Origin: Acidaminococcus hominis
GTDB taxonomy: Bacteria > Bacillota > Negativicutes > Acidaminococcales > Acidaminococcaceae
Reading direction: 5' to 3' (one strand)
DNA: 64,000 nt
Assembly (NCBI RefSeq): GCF_021044795.1
Contig: NZ_JAJNOP010000002.1
Under the pieces are notes generated by a model. It searched no databases. It was given only the letters and a program-made list of their open reading frames with translations, and had not been told where the DNA came from. The translations under genes were made by a program, and so were the position numbers. Numbering within the stretch: position 1 is the first letter of the stretch; each line of letters opens with the position of its first letter. Positions 34,287 through 42,921 of the stretch are shown here, piece by piece.

Positions 34287-34751
34287 ATGTACGAAATGCG
34301 ACGGAAAGATCGGCAGATTCCCAACGAGGAAGCCATTGCTTTGTTGAAACAACAGCAGTATGGCGTCCTGTCCACCATGGGCAGGGACGGGTATCCCTAC
34401 GGCGTGCCCATTTCCTTTGTGTACGAGGATCCCGGCCTGATCACCTTCCATTGTGCTGTGGAAGGGCATAAAATCGACAACCTGGCCTATTGCTCCAAGG
34501 CCTGCTTTACGGTCGTAGGCCCTACCGAGCCTCTGCCGGAGCAATTCAGCACCCGGTATATTTCCGCCATTTGTTTTGGTACCCTGCGGGAACTCACCGG
34601 GGAAGAAAAGGTTCAGGGCCTTTTGAAGTTTGGCACCAAGTACGCACCCCAATTTCTGGAAAAGGGCGCCAAATATACCCAGGCCGCTAAAGACAGAACC
34701 CGGGTCTATGAGATGCAGGTAGAGCAGCTTACCGGTAAGGCCAGACGCTAA
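34287..34751 (+). CDS. Pyridoxamine 5'-phosphate oxidase-fold flavoprotein (NimA-like)
   Basis: A 154-residue split-barrel flavoprotein. It begins MRRKDRQIP as in NimA-type proteins, with YGVLSTMGRDGYPYGVPISF and ITFHCAVEGHKIDNLAY forming the FMN-binding core. NimA-like proteins reduce 5-nitroimidazoles in some anaerobes; most homologues have unknown function. True PNPO C-terminal motifs are absent, so a vitamin B6 role is unlikely. It is monocistronic with its own promoter and terminator. Confidence 0.87.
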   Translation: MYEMRRKDRQIPNEEAIALLKQQQYGVLSTMGRDGYPYGVPISFVYEDPGLITFHCAVEGHKIDNLAYCSKACFTVVGPTEPLPEQFSTRYISAICFGTLRELTGEEKVQGLLKFGTKYAPQFLEKGAKYTQAAKDRTRVYEMQVEQLTGKARR

Positions 34752-34784
34752 GACAGCAGAAAAAATACGGCTGGAACCGCAGCA

Positions 34785-34824
34785 GAGCCAGACAGAAGGA
34801 AGCCTCCTTTTGCCTGGCTTTTTT
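34785..34824 (+). terminator. Terminator after the PNPOx gene
   Basis: AGCCAG (34786-34791) pairs with CTGGCT (34814-34819), with an inner AAGGA/TCCTT stem and a T run. Confidence 0.8.
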
Positions 34825-34907
34825 GCGCTGAAAAATGGCGTTTTTGGCAGGGAGTCCGCTGAAACTTCCATGCATAAATTGTATAACGCTTTATAAAATA
34901 TAGGCCT

Positions 34908-34936
34908 TTTACATACGCCTGCAAAAGGATTATAGT
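34908..34936 (+). promoter_or_regulatory. Promoter of the five-gene redox cassette
   Basis: TTTACA (34908-34913), 17 bases, TATAGT (34931-34936), about 75 bases before the first gene. Confidence 0.7.
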
Positions 34937-35008
34937 GTACTTGTAAGGAAAAGGAAGCCTGTCAGGCTCCTTTCTTTCTGGCAAATCCTCAAGAAAGCGG
35001 GATGCAGC

Positions 35009-35377
35009 ATGACCGAAAAAGAACGCAAAATCAAAATAACGGCAGGGAAACACGTTCTCGTTGCCAAATTGCAGGAAAACGAAGCTGTCCGGGCGCTGTG
35101 GAACAAATTGCCCCAGACCTATTCCATGCAGAATTTATATGAACGGGAAATGTGCTTCCGGATGGGCAAGGGCAGCCTGCCTGCCAAAGAAGCCAAGTAT
35201 ACCGGCTACAAAATTGGCGATATTTCCTATTGGCCGCCCCGGGGCAGCCTGGTGATTCTCTATGCCCAGAATGGGGAAATCTTTGAACAGCAGCCCATCG
35301 GGCACATTGCTGATGACGTAACGTTTTTCAAAAACCTGGGCGATACCAAAATCAAATTTGAAAGGGTGGAGGAATAA
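35009..35377 (+). CDS. Cyclophilin-like fold protein
   Basis: A 122-residue protein of the small bacterial cyclophilin-like family (Cyclophil_like type). Visible blocks are MCFRMGKGSLPA, GYKIGDISYWPPRGSLVILYAQNG and QQPIGHIADDVTFFKNLGDTKIKFERV. Members share a beta-barrel with peptidyl-prolyl isomerases but usually lack the catalytic residues, and their role is unknown. It heads a five-gene operon: the cupin starts 2 bases after its stop. Family proteins often sit beside reductases, as here. Confidence 0.75.
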   Translation: MTEKERKIKITAGKHVLVAKLQENEAVRALWNKLPQTYSMQNLYEREMCFRMGKGSLPAKEAKYTGYKIGDISYWPPRGSLVILYAQNGEIFEQQPIGHIADDVTFFKNLGDTKIKFERVEE

Positions 35378-35379
35378 TC

Positions 35380-35784
35380 ATGAAAGAACTCAGCGTATTT
35401 CCTATTGGCAAGACCAATGATGCCTATGCCAAATATTTTGTAGGACAAAGCTACCTGTATCCCATTTCCAAGGAGCAGGTGCATATTTCCAACGTAACCT
35501 TTGAACCGGGCTGCCGGAACAACTGGCATATTCACCATGCGTCCAAGGGCGGCGGCCAGATTCTCATTGTCACCGCCGGCCGGGGCTGGTACCAGGAATG
35601 GGGCAAACCTGCCCGGGAACTGAAGCCCGGCGATGTGGTGAATATCCCCGAAGGAGTGAAACACTGGCACGGCGCTGCCCAAAATGAATGGTTCCAGCAC
35701 CTGTCCATTGGCGTTCCCGGCGAAAACAGTTCCACCGAGTGGCTGGAACCCGTAGCCGCTGAAGACTATAACAAGTTGAAATAG
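35380..35784 (+). CDS. Cupin-domain protein
   Basis: A 134-residue single cupin. Metal ligands are visible as WHIHHASKGGGQILIVTAGRG (His, His, Gln) and IPEGVKHWHGA (His). Small cupins of this type bind a divalent metal and are commonly next to carboxymuconolactone decarboxylase-like genes, as here. The reaction is unknown. AGGGTGGAGGA ahead of the ATG overlaps the end of the upstream gene, so the genes are coupled. Confidence 0.85.
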   Translation: MKELSVFPIGKTNDAYAKYFVGQSYLYPISKEQVHISNVTFEPGCRNNWHIHHASKGGGQILIVTAGRGWYQEWGKPARELKPGDVVNIPEGVKHWHGAAQNEWFQHLSIGVPGENSSTEWLEPVAAEDYNKLK

Positions 35785-35796
35785 GAGGAAGCAATC

Positions 35797-36117
35797 ATGG
35801 CAAAAGTCACTGCAGGCAAAGATCAATTGGGAGACTTTGCACCGGAGTTCGCCCATTTGAATGATGACGTTCTGTTTGGGGAAGTTTGGGCCCGGGAAAA
35901 AGAACTGCCCCTGAAGACCCGGAGCATTGTTACGGTAACGGCGCTTATGGCCAGCGGTGTGCTGGACAGCTCCCTGAAATTCCATATTGCCAAAGCCAGG
36001 GAAAACGGCGTAACCAAAGAAGAAATGGCGGAAATCCTCACCCAGGCTGCTTTCTACGCTGGGTGGCCCAAAGCCTGGGCCGCCTTCCGCTATGCCAAGG
36101 AGGTCTATGCCAAGTGA
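35797..36117 (+). CDS. Carboxymuconolactone decarboxylase (CMD/AhpD-like) family protein
   Basis: A 106-residue CMD-fold protein with the core LPLKTRSIVTVTALMASGVLDSSLKFHIAKARENGVTKEEMAEILTQ and AFYAGWPKAWAAF. The CxxC of AhpD peroxidase-reducing proteins is missing, so a thiol peroxidase role is unlikely; it resembles the subgroup close to gamma-carboxymuconolactone decarboxylase. Strong AGGAGG before ATG. It overlaps the next gene by four bases (GTGA). Confidence 0.88.
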   Translation: MAKVTAGKDQLGDFAPEFAHLNDDVLFGEVWAREKELPLKTRSIVTVTALMASGVLDSSLKFHIAKARENGVTKEEMAEILTQAAFYAGWPKAWAAFRYAKEVYAK

Positions 36118-36632
36118 ATATCGTGGTGCTTAACGGCAGTCCCCGGCCCCACGGCAATACCGCCTTCCTGGTGGACGCCTTTAGAGAAGGAGCCCAAGAA
36201 GCCGGTCATACCGTGACCGTGCTGCCGGTGGCCTCTATGAAAATTGCCGGGTGCTTGGGCTGTGAGTACTGCCACGGCAGGGGCCAGGGCAAGTGCATCC
36301 AAAAGGACGACCACCCCCAGGTTATCGCAGCCCTAGGGCAGGCGGAGCTGCTGGTGCTGGCCAGTCCCATCTATTTTTTTGAGGCTTCGGCCCAGCTGCT
36401 GGCAGCCATCCAGCGGATGCACGCCACCGGTATGCCCCGTACCATCCGGGACAGCGCACTGCTTCTTAGCTCCGGTTCTCCCGGGGTGTACGCTGCGGTA
36501 GAAACCTGGTACAAAAACGTATTTATCGACTATCTGGGGTGTCGGAACCGGGGCATTTTTACCGCCGCCGGCAGCCAGAACAAAACTGAGAAAATGCGGC
36601 AGAAGCTGTATGACTTCGGCCGGAACTTATAG
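36114..36632 (+). CDS. Flavodoxin-like NAD(P)H-dependent FMN reductase
   Basis: A 172-residue flavodoxin-fold reductase. The FMN phosphate loop is LNGSPRPHGNTAFLV, and ASPIYFFEASAQL contacts the ring. It also has a Cys-rich insert (GCLGCEYCHGRGQGKC) seen in iron-sulfur flavoprotein-like reductases. The start is GTG at 36114, overlapping the upstream TGA, with AAGGAGG ten bases before. It likely supplies electrons to a substrate handled by the same operon. Confidence 0.88.
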   Translation: MNIVVLNGSPRPHGNTAFLVDAFREGAQEAGHTVTVLPVASMKIAGCLGCEYCHGRGQGKCIQKDDHPQVIAALGQAELLVLASPIYFFEASAQLLAAIQRMHATGMPRTIRDSALLLSSGSPGVYAAVETWYKNVFIDYLGCRNRGIFTAAGSQNKTEKMRQKLYDFGRNL

Positions 36633-36647
36633 AAAGAAGGAATTACG

Positions 36648-37517
36648 ATGATTTTTGACGAAACCTTACAGCTAGCCAATTGGGTACACATTCCCGTATT
36701 TGGTTTGGGTACCTGGTTTATTGAAGACAAAGACGCAGCAGACGCCGTCCGGGCCGCTGCGCAAATCGGCTACCGCCTGTTTGATACGGCCCAGGCCTAC
36801 GGCAATGAAGCCGGGGTAGGGGAAGGCATCCGCACCTGCGGCATTAGCCGGGATAAGCTGTTTGTGACCAGCAAGGTGGCCGCAGAACACAAGGATTACC
36901 AAAGCGCCAAAGCGTCCATTGACGCCACCCTGGAAAAAATGGGTCTGGACTACCTGGATTTGATGATTATCCATAGCCCCCAGCCCTGGAAAGTGGTAAA
37001 CCAGTCGGAAAACCGTTATTTTGCAGAAAACGTAGAAGTCTGGAAAGCCCTGGAAGATGCTTATCTGGCAGGGAAACTCCGGGCCATTGGCGTGTCCAAC
37101 TTCCTTCAGGAAGACCTGGACAATATTATCAAGCATTGCGGCACCAAACCTATGGTGGACCAGGTCCTGTGCCATGTGGGCCATACCCCGGCAGCCCTCC
37201 TGGACTACTGCAAGACCCAGGGCATCCAGGTGGAAGCCTACGCCCCCATTGCCCACGGAGCAGCCATGAACATTGGCGCCGTGCAGGAAATTTCCCACAA
37301 GTACAACGTAACCGTGCCCCAGCTCTGCCTGCGCTATGACCTGCAGCTGGGTACGGTGGTGTTGCCCAAGACGGCAAACCCCGACCATATGAAGAGCAAT
37401 GCCGCGGTGGACTTTACCATCAGTGACGCCGATATGGAAACCTTGAAAAACGTCCATTATGACGATTACGGCGCTGCCGGCAAATTCCCCGTTTTTGGCG
37501 GGAAATATAAAGGCTAA
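36648..37517 (+). CDS. Aldo/keto reductase
   Basis: A 289-residue NAD(P)H-dependent aldo/keto reductase with the full catalytic tetrad D46, Y51 (DTAQAYGNE), K76 (VTSKV) and H109 (IIHSPQP). Further motifs are IGVSNFLQEDL and VVLPKTANPDHMKSN for cofactor binding. It reduces an aldehyde or ketone; the actual substrate is unknown. It is the last gene of the redox cassette, before a bidirectional terminator. AAAGAAGGA precedes ATG. Confidence 0.93.
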   Translation: MIFDETLQLANWVHIPVFGLGTWFIEDKDAADAVRAAAQIGYRLFDTAQAYGNEAGVGEGIRTCGISRDKLFVTSKVAAEHKDYQSAKASIDATLEKMGLDYLDLMIIHSPQPWKVVNQSENRYFAENVEVWKALEDAYLAGKLRAIGVSNFLQEDLDNIIKHCGTKPMVDQVLCHVGHTPAALLDYCKTQGIQVEAYAPIAHGAAMNIGAVQEISHKYNVTVPQLCLRYDLQLGTVVLPKTANPDHMKSNAAVDFTISDADMETLKNVHYDDYGAAGKFPVFGGKYKG

Positions 37518-37539
37518 GAATTGGCCTTGAAAAAATAAA

Positions 37540-37585
37540 AAGGAAGAACGGCTTCAGGTACTCCTCAAGCTGTTCTTCCTTTTTT
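37540..37585. terminator. Bidirectional terminator
   Basis: AAGGAAGAAC pairs with GTTCTTCCTT (with an inner GCTT/AAGC), flanked by A and T runs; it serves the redox cassette and the convergent ACT gene. Confidence 0.9.
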
Positions 37586-37604
37586 GTTGACCATAGGCGG
37601 CTGG

Positions 37605-37982
37605 CTACAGAATCAGGTAGCCTGCCCCCGCCAAAACGTCCAGGGCCTTCGTAAAGTTTTCCTTCTTAACCAGGATATAATCCGTATTGTAGGTGGATAC
37701 GGCGAAAATGCCAATGTGATTTTCGGCCAGAATTCCGGACAGTTTGGACAAAATGCCCATCAGGGAAAAATCCAGGACTCCCTGGATGCGGAAAGCCTTC
37801 CAGCCATCATCCCGGGGTTCCGCTGCTGCCGGTACATCTTTAGTCAGACAGACCAGGGACAGTTCCTCGTCCGTTTTCCCCACAAAATAAAAATCACTGG
37901 ACAAAGGCAGCTCCTTGGGAGAAGCCACCTTGCAGACCGTCAGGTCGTAGGGCAGGGGTTTTAGTTCCAAAGCCACAGTCAT
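37605..37982 (-). CDS. ACT-domain protein
   Basis: A 125-residue protein of the CASTOR/ACT-like type, with two ACT-related halves: a divergent N half and a clear C half (LDFSLMGILSKLSGILAENHIGIFAVSTYNTDYILVK). Such domains bind small ligands, usually amino acids. No enzyme domain is fused. The start at 37982 is supported by AAAGGA nine bases upstream. The ribU-like gene lies 32 bases upstream on the same strand, so co-transcription is likely. Confidence 0.85.
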   Translation of the reverse strand: MTVALELKPLPYDLTVCKVASPKELPLSSDFYFVGKTDEELSLVCLTKDVPAAAEPRDDGWKAFRIQGVLDFSLMGILSKLSGILAENHIGIFAVSTYNTDYILVKKENFTKALDVLAGAGYLIL

Positions 37983-38014
37983 ACTCAGCATCCTTTCTTC
38001 ATTCAGGTTTATCG

Positions 38015-38626
38015 TTAGCGATTTTTGTTGATCAGGTCCGCCAGGGCTTTGCTGGATTTTTTGAACAGCAGGAAGCTCACCAGGGATACAATTCCGTATT
38101 TAATCAGGTTAAAGGGAAATACCGTCAGCAGCAGAAACCCATTGAGAGAGTGCACGAAAGGGTTGGTGGCGGAGCCCATTTTCACAATGGTATCTAGGGA
38201 AATCCCAAACATCTTGACGTACAGGGGCAGGGCCACGTACCGGTTGGCCAGCACCGCAAACAAGCTGGCAAAGCCCGTACCCAACAGCAGCGCAGGAATG
38301 GCACTTTGGGTGGTGCGGAACTGGTGGTAGAAATAGGACGCCGGCAGCACATAGGCCAGGCTGCAGAACAGGGCCATCCATTCTCCCACAAAAGCCGTAC
38401 TGCTGCCGGTGAGAAACACCTTGATGAGAATCTTGATCAGGGCTGTCAGAGCAGCTGCACCGGGCCGCAGAAAAAAGCCCGCCATAATCGCCGCCACATC
38501 GGAAATCTCAAATTTCATATACGCCGGGGCAAAGGGCAGCGGAAACTCGAAAGCCATAAGCAGGGAGGACAAAGCCCCCAGCACCCCTATAAAGACCCGG
38601 GAACGGGTTTTGTATTCGTTGATCAT
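38015..38626 (-). CDS. ECF transporter substrate-binding (S) component, RibU-like
   Basis: A 203-residue membrane protein with about six hydrophobic segments. The pattern FPLPFAPAYMKFEISDVAAIMAGFFLRPGAAALTALIKILIKV matches the first helices and loop of ECF S components, closest to RibU, which binds riboflavin and works with a shared EcfA/A'/T module. No ECF ATPase is in the window, so a group II system is likely. The GSSTAFVGEWMALF segment also fits. No FMN riboswitch precedes it. The ATG at 38626 has AAGGAGCG upstream. Confidence 0.8.
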   Translation of the reverse strand: MINEYKTRSRVFIGVLGALSSLLMAFEFPLPFAPAYMKFEISDVAAIMAGFFLRPGAAALTALIKILIKVFLTGSSTAFVGEWMALFCSLAYVLPASYFYHQFRTTQSAIPALLLGTGFASLFAVLANRYVALPLYVKMFGISLDTIVKMGSATNPFVHSLNGFLLLTVFPFNLIKYGIVSLVSFLLFKKSSKALADLINKNR

Positions 38627-39121
38627 GCGTAGCGCTCCTTGGTGCGTTTTCTCAGTGCTCCTATCCCAGAGTACTGATATGGAATCATTATAGCACAGAT
38701 TTCTGCTAAATTGGCTGCGGTTGTAGGGAAACCAGGAACAACGGAGAAAAACTGCTGTTAGGGGAGCTTTTACTAAGAAACGAATGGCCAGCTGCAACAC
38801 TTTTGCCTGACCAGCCTTTCGGTACCGTCCCAGCCAGGTGCCTATTTTCCCACAAAAAAAGAACGCAGCAAGCCCTGCGCCCTTCTGGCCATGAAGAAGA
38901 GAGTACTCCCCAACAAGCTGCTGGTCAACAGGTCCTCATCAGGGTCCAGTCTTCTTCTATTAATAGAAATATTACAAAACAAGCACGTTCCTGTCAAGCT
39001 ACTAACAAAATTGACCAATTTGCTGGAAAGCCTGCATCGGCTTTTCGTTTCATAAGTGACAAGCTCCTCATTTTACGATACAATAGAATATCAAGTATTC
39101 AAATAAGGGCAGGCTTAGATT
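38627..39121. other. Intergenic region with two promoters
   Basis: No gene is seen in these 495 bases. On the minus strand a TATAAT (38687-38692) with a weak -35 can drive the ribU-like gene, leaving a leader of only about 55 bases. On the plus strand GTGACA (39056-39061), 17 bases, TACAAT (39079-39084) should drive the ydjC-fru-pts operon. The middle has only short inverted repeats. Confidence 0.6.
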
Positions 39122-39973
39122 ATGACCAAAAAGTTGATTGTTAATGCCGACGATTTTGGCCGGCATTCCTATATTAATGCGGCGGTGCGCCAAGGGGTGG
39201 AGCAGGGGCTTATCCGTTCTGCCACGGTAATGGTTACCGGGGAAGCCTTCCAGGAAGCGGTGGATATTGCCAAAACCCACCCGGAACTGGGACTGGGCAT
39301 CCATTTCACCCTGGTAAACGGCAAACCGGTGCTGCCAATTAGGGAGATTCCGTCCCTGATTGACCCCAAGACCGGTGAATTCTTCCCCAGCCACAAGGAG
39401 TTTGTGAAGCAGTATCTCAGCGGCAAGGTCCGCAGAAGTGACGTGAAAAAAGAATGCAAGGCCCAGCTGGAAGCTTTTTTGGCCACCGGCCTGCGTCCCA
39501 CCCACGCTGACAGCCACCAGCATATGCACGTGCTGCCGGGAATCATCGACATTATCCTGAGCCTCTGCGAAGGCTGCGGGGTAAAACGGGTGCGGATTCC
39601 CGCCATTCCTGTGTCCCTGCTGGCCACCCGGAAAAGCAACCTGGGTGAGCAGGTGGGCCGTATGGGCCTTCATCTGCTGGCAGAGCGGGCCCGGTCCAAG
39701 GCCAAGGCCAGGGGCTTTCTTACCCCCGATTACTTTGGCGGCATTGTGGCCGGGGAGGCGGTGGACCTGAGCAATTTCCGGACCATTCTGCTGCAGCTTC
39801 AGGAAGGCACCACGGAAGTGATGCTGCACCCGGGCACGGACAACGCAGTGCTCCAGCCAGCTATCCAGTGGGACCACGATTTTGAAGCCGAACTGACCGC
39901 AGTAACAGCGCCCCAAAACCTGGACCTGGTGAAAAGCCAGGGGATTTCCGTAATTAATTTCACCGATTTATAA
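39122..39973 (+). CDS. ChbG/YdjC-family carbohydrate deacetylase
   Basis: A 283-residue YdjC-type deacetylase, which removes N-acetyl groups from chitooligosaccharides or related sugars. It shows LIVNADDFG (metal Asp), LGLGIHFTLVNG, THADSHQHMHVLPG (metal His) and a C-terminal TTEVMLHPG. It starts the sugar operon, 17 bases before fruK, which suggests that an acetylated sugar derivative may feed the same pathway. Substrate is inferred at family level only. Confidence 0.9.
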   Translation: MTKKLIVNADDFGRHSYINAAVRQGVEQGLIRSATVMVTGEAFQEAVDIAKTHPELGLGIHFTLVNGKPVLPIREIPSLIDPKTGEFFPSHKEFVKQYLSGKVRRSDVKKECKAQLEAFLATGLRPTHADSHQHMHVLPGIIDIILSLCEGCGVKRVRIPAIPVSLLATRKSNLGEQVGRMGLHLLAERARSKAKARGFLTPDYFGGIVAGEAVDLSNFRTILLQLQEGTTEVMLHPGTDNAVLQPAIQWDHDFEAELTAVTAPQNLDLVKSQGISVINFTDL

Positions 39974-39990
39974 GAACGCGAGGAACTTTT

Positions 39991-40896
39991 ATGATTTATA
40001 CCGTAACCTTTAATCCCAGCCTGGATTATGTGGTGACCGTGCCCCAGTTTCAGGTGGGGAACATCAACCGGACCCAGGCCGAGGAAATTTTCCCCGGGGG
40101 CAAGGGCATCAACGTGTCCATTATTCTTACCCACCTGGGAGTTTCTACCAAAGCCCTGGGCTTTAAGGCCGGCTTTACCGGGGACGAGATTGAACGCCTT
40201 TTGGCACAGTACGGCATTCCCGCAGAGCTGCTGCCGGTAAGCAGCGGCTTTTCCCGGATAAACGTCAAGGTGCGGGGCAGCAAGGAAACGGCCATCAACG
40301 GCCAGGGGCCCCAGGTGTCCCCAGAGGATCTGTCCCGGTTGGAAGCCCAGCTGGACCAACTGACCCCAGAGGATATGCTGGTGCTTTCCGGGGCCAAGCC
40401 CAGCGGCGGGGCCGATACCCTGTACTGGGACCTGACTGCCAAAATGGCGGCAAAGCAGGTCCCCTGCGTAGTGGACGCCACAGGTGAGCTGCTGAAAGCA
40501 GCCCTGCCCGCCGGTCCCTTCCTGATTAAGCCCAACCGGGAAGAACTGGAAGAACTGCTCCAGCGGCCCCTGCCAACCCGGCAGGACTTGGTTGACGCGG
40601 CCCTGGAACTCCAGCGGCTGGGAGCCAGAAACGTTTTGATTTCCCTGGGAGCTGGCGGTGCCCTCCTGGTGGATGCACAGGGCGTGGTGCATACCAGCGC
40701 CGCTCCCGCCGGCACTCCCGTAAACACCGTGGGGGCCGGGGACAGCATGGTAGCTGGTTTTTTGGCTGGCTACCAGAAGACCCAAGATTACACCTATGCC
40801 CTGCGCCTGGGGATTTGTGCAGGCTCGGCTACGGCTTTTGCCATGGGCCTTGCCACAGGCGACGCCATTGAACAACTGATGCAGGAATTGCAGTAA
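39991..40896 (+). CDS. fruK: 1-phosphofructokinase
   Basis: FruK phosphorylates fructose 1-phosphate to fructose 1,6-bisphosphate with ATP. The 301-residue PfkB-family protein has the N-terminal FNPSLDYVV, EIFPGGKGINVSIIL (PfkB signature 1) and NTVGAGDSMVAGF with catalytic Asp251. Its place directly before fruA supports fructose over tagatose 6-phosphate. GCGAGGA precedes the ATG. Confidence 0.95.
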   Translation: MIYTVTFNPSLDYVVTVPQFQVGNINRTQAEEIFPGGKGINVSIILTHLGVSTKALGFKAGFTGDEIERLLAQYGIPAELLPVSSGFSRINVKVRGSKETAINGQGPQVSPEDLSRLEAQLDQLTPEDMLVLSGAKPSGGADTLYWDLTAKMAAKQVPCVVDATGELLKAALPAGPFLIKPNREELEELLQRPLPTRQDLVDAALELQRLGARNVLISLGAGGALLVDAQGVVHTSAAPAGTPVNTVGAGDSMVAGFLAGYQKTQDYTYALRLGICAGSATAFAMGLATGDAIEQLMQELQ

Positions 40897-40911
40897 CGAA
40901 AGGAAACCAGC

Positions 40912-42843
40912 ATGCAAATTACTGATTTACTGAAACGGGAAAGTGTAGAATTAAACGGAAGCGCCGCTTCCAAAAAAGACGTATTGGAACAAGTGATCGC
41001 CCTAATGGTGAAACAGGGAAATATTGCCGACCCTGCCGAATACACCCGCAAGGTGTTCGCCCGGGAAGAAGAAGGAAGCACCGGCGTAGGGGAAGGGGTA
41101 GCCATTCCCCATGCCAAGACCCCGGCAGTGACCCGGCCCGGCCTGGCCTTCCTGCGCTGTCTGGACGGAGTGGAATTTGACTCTCTGGACGGCCAGCCGG
41201 CCAAACTGTTTTTCCTGATTGCTGCTCCGGATACCGAAGACAATGTGCATCTGGAAGTGCTGAGCCGGCTGTCCACCCTTTTAATGGACCCGGATTTTAT
41301 TGACGCCCTGCTGGCAGTGCAGGATGTGGACGCGCTCTACGCCCTGATTGCCAAGGCAGAAGCTGAGAAATTCCCGGAAGAAAAGGCAGAGCCGGAAGCC
41401 CCTGCTGCCAGTCCTGAAGCTGCTCCAGACGAAAGCCCAGCCCCAGAAACCCCGGCACTCCAGATTCTGGCAGTGACTGCCTGTCCCACCGGCATTGCCC
41501 ATACCTACATGGCTGCCGAAAGCCTGGAACAGCACGCCAAAAAACGGGGCATTTCCATTAAAGTAGAAACCAACGGCCAAAGCGGCGTCAAGCACGCCCT
41601 GACCGCCGAGGAAATTGCCGCTGCCCAGGGCATCATCGTAGCAGCGGACAAATACGTGCCCATGAACCGCTTCAAGGGCAAACGGGTGGTCATCGTGAAA
41701 GTAGCCGACGGCATCAACAAGGCTGACGAGCTGTTGGACCGGGCCCTGTCCGGCACTGCCCCTGTTTTTGAAGGGGAGACCGGCGGTCCCGAGGCCGAAG
41801 GCACCCAGGAAGAAAGCGGCGCCAGACGGGTGTACAAGCACCTGATGAACGGTGTTTCCCATATGCTGCCCTTCGTCATTGGCGGCGGCATCTTGATTGC
41901 CCTGGCTTTCTTGTTTGATATGGGCGCCGCAGGTACGGCCCAATTCGGCAGCAGCACGCCCCTGGCAGCCTTCTTCAAGCAAGTGGGCGGCCTGGCCTTC
42001 AGCTTTATGATGCCCATGCTGGCCGGTTTCATTGCCGCCAGTATTGCTGACCGTCCCGGCCTTTTGGTAGGCTTTGTGGCTGGCGCCATGGCTTCTACCG
42101 GGGGCAGCGGCTTCTTTGGCGCCCTGGCTGGCGGTTTCGTGGCCGGCTATCTGATTCTGGCCCTGAAAAAATGCCTGGGTTTCCTGCCGGAATCCCTGGA
42201 AAATATCAAACCCATTCTGCTGTACCCGGTGCTGGGCCTGATTATCATGGGCGGTCTTATGGTGCTGGCCATCAATCCTGTCATGGGTCTGGTAAACACC
42301 TGGGTCAACGGTACCCTAAGCGCCATGAGCGGCTCCAGCAAGATTCTTATGGGGCTGATTCTGGGCGGCATGATGTCCATCGACTTTGGCGGTCCCCTGA
42401 ACAAGGCGGCCTACGTTTTTGGTACGGCTTCCCTGGCGGGTGCCAACGGCGCGGCTGTGTCTTCTCCCTTTATGGCTTCCGTCATGGTAGGGGGCATGGT
42501 GCCTCCTTTGGCCATTGCCGTGGCCTGCCTGCTGTTCCCTAAGAAATTTACAGAGAAGGAACGGAGCGGTGCTGTGTCGAACTTTATCATGGGACTTTCC
42601 TTCATTACCGAAGGGGCCATTCCCTTTGCTGCCGAAGACCCGGTGCGGGTAATTCCTGCCTGCGCCATCGGAGCAGCCCTGGCAGGTGCCCTGTCCATGT
42701 TCTTTGGCTGCACCCTGCCTGCACCCCACGGCGGCATTTTCGTTCTGGGGGTTGTACAGAACTGGCCCATGTACCTGGTTTCCCTGGCTGCTGGTACGGC
42801 AGCGGGCGCCGTTCTGTTAGGTTTCCTGAAGAAAAACGTCTAG
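40912..42843 (+). CDS. fruA: PTS fructose transporter subunit EIIABC
   Basis: A 643-residue fructose permease that imports fructose as fructose 1-phosphate. EIIA (1-150) has phospho-His67 in GVAIPHAKT. An Ala/Pro/Glu linker leads to EIIB with phospho-Cys191 in VTACPTGIAHTYMAAESL. EIIC (about 305-643) is a multi-span membrane domain starting HLMNGVSHMLPFVIGGGILIA, with GGPLNKAAYVFG and SFITEGAIPFAAEDP. Domain order A-B-C is a common fructose layout. It lies 15 bases after fruK and before ptsHI. Confidence 0.96.
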   Translation: MQITDLLKRESVELNGSAASKKDVLEQVIALMVKQGNIADPAEYTRKVFAREEEGSTGVGEGVAIPHAKTPAVTRPGLAFLRCLDGVEFDSLDGQPAKLFFLIAAPDTEDNVHLEVLSRLSTLLMDPDFIDALLAVQDVDALYALIAKAEAEKFPEEKAEPEAPAASPEAAPDESPAPETPALQILAVTACPTGIAHTYMAAESLEQHAKKRGISIKVETNGQSGVKHALTAEEIAAAQGIIVAADKYVPMNRFKGKRVVIVKVADGINKADELLDRALSGTAPVFEGETGGPEAEGTQEESGARRVYKHLMNGVSHMLPFVIGGGILIALAFLFDMGAAGTAQFGSSTPLAAFFKQVGGLAFSFMMPMLAGFIAASIADRPGLLVGFVAGAMASTGGSGFFGALAGGFVAGYLILALKKCLGFLPESLENIKPILLYPVLGLIIMGGLMVLAINPVMGLVNTWVNGTLSAMSGSSKILMGLILGGMMSIDFGGPLNKAAYVFGTASLAGANGAAVSSPFMASVMVGGMVPPLAIAVACLLFPKKFTEKERSGAVSNFIMGLSFITEGAIPFAAEDPVRVIPACAIGAALAGALSMFFGCTLPAPHGGIFVLGVVQNWPMYLVSLAAGTAAGAVLLGFLKKNV

Positions 42844-42846
42844 TAA

Positions 42847-42855
42847 TGGTATAAT
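42847..42855 (+). promoter_or_regulatory. Possible extended -10 promoter before ptsH
   Basis: TGGTATAAT, an extended -10, lies four bases after the fruA stop with no good -35; it could give ptsHI extra transcription. A small hairpin (TCCGG..CCGGA, 42891-42905) follows. Confidence 0.5.
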
Positions 42856-42921
42856 AGCAATAACAGAGAACGCAAAAGCTAATAATTATTTCCGGCCCAG
42901 CCGGAGCAAGGAGTGGAGATT

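Noticed and set aside
38627..38700. FMN riboswitch before the RibU-like gene
   Set aside because: The leader from the likely promoter is only about 55 bases and the conserved FMN aptamer blocks are absent.
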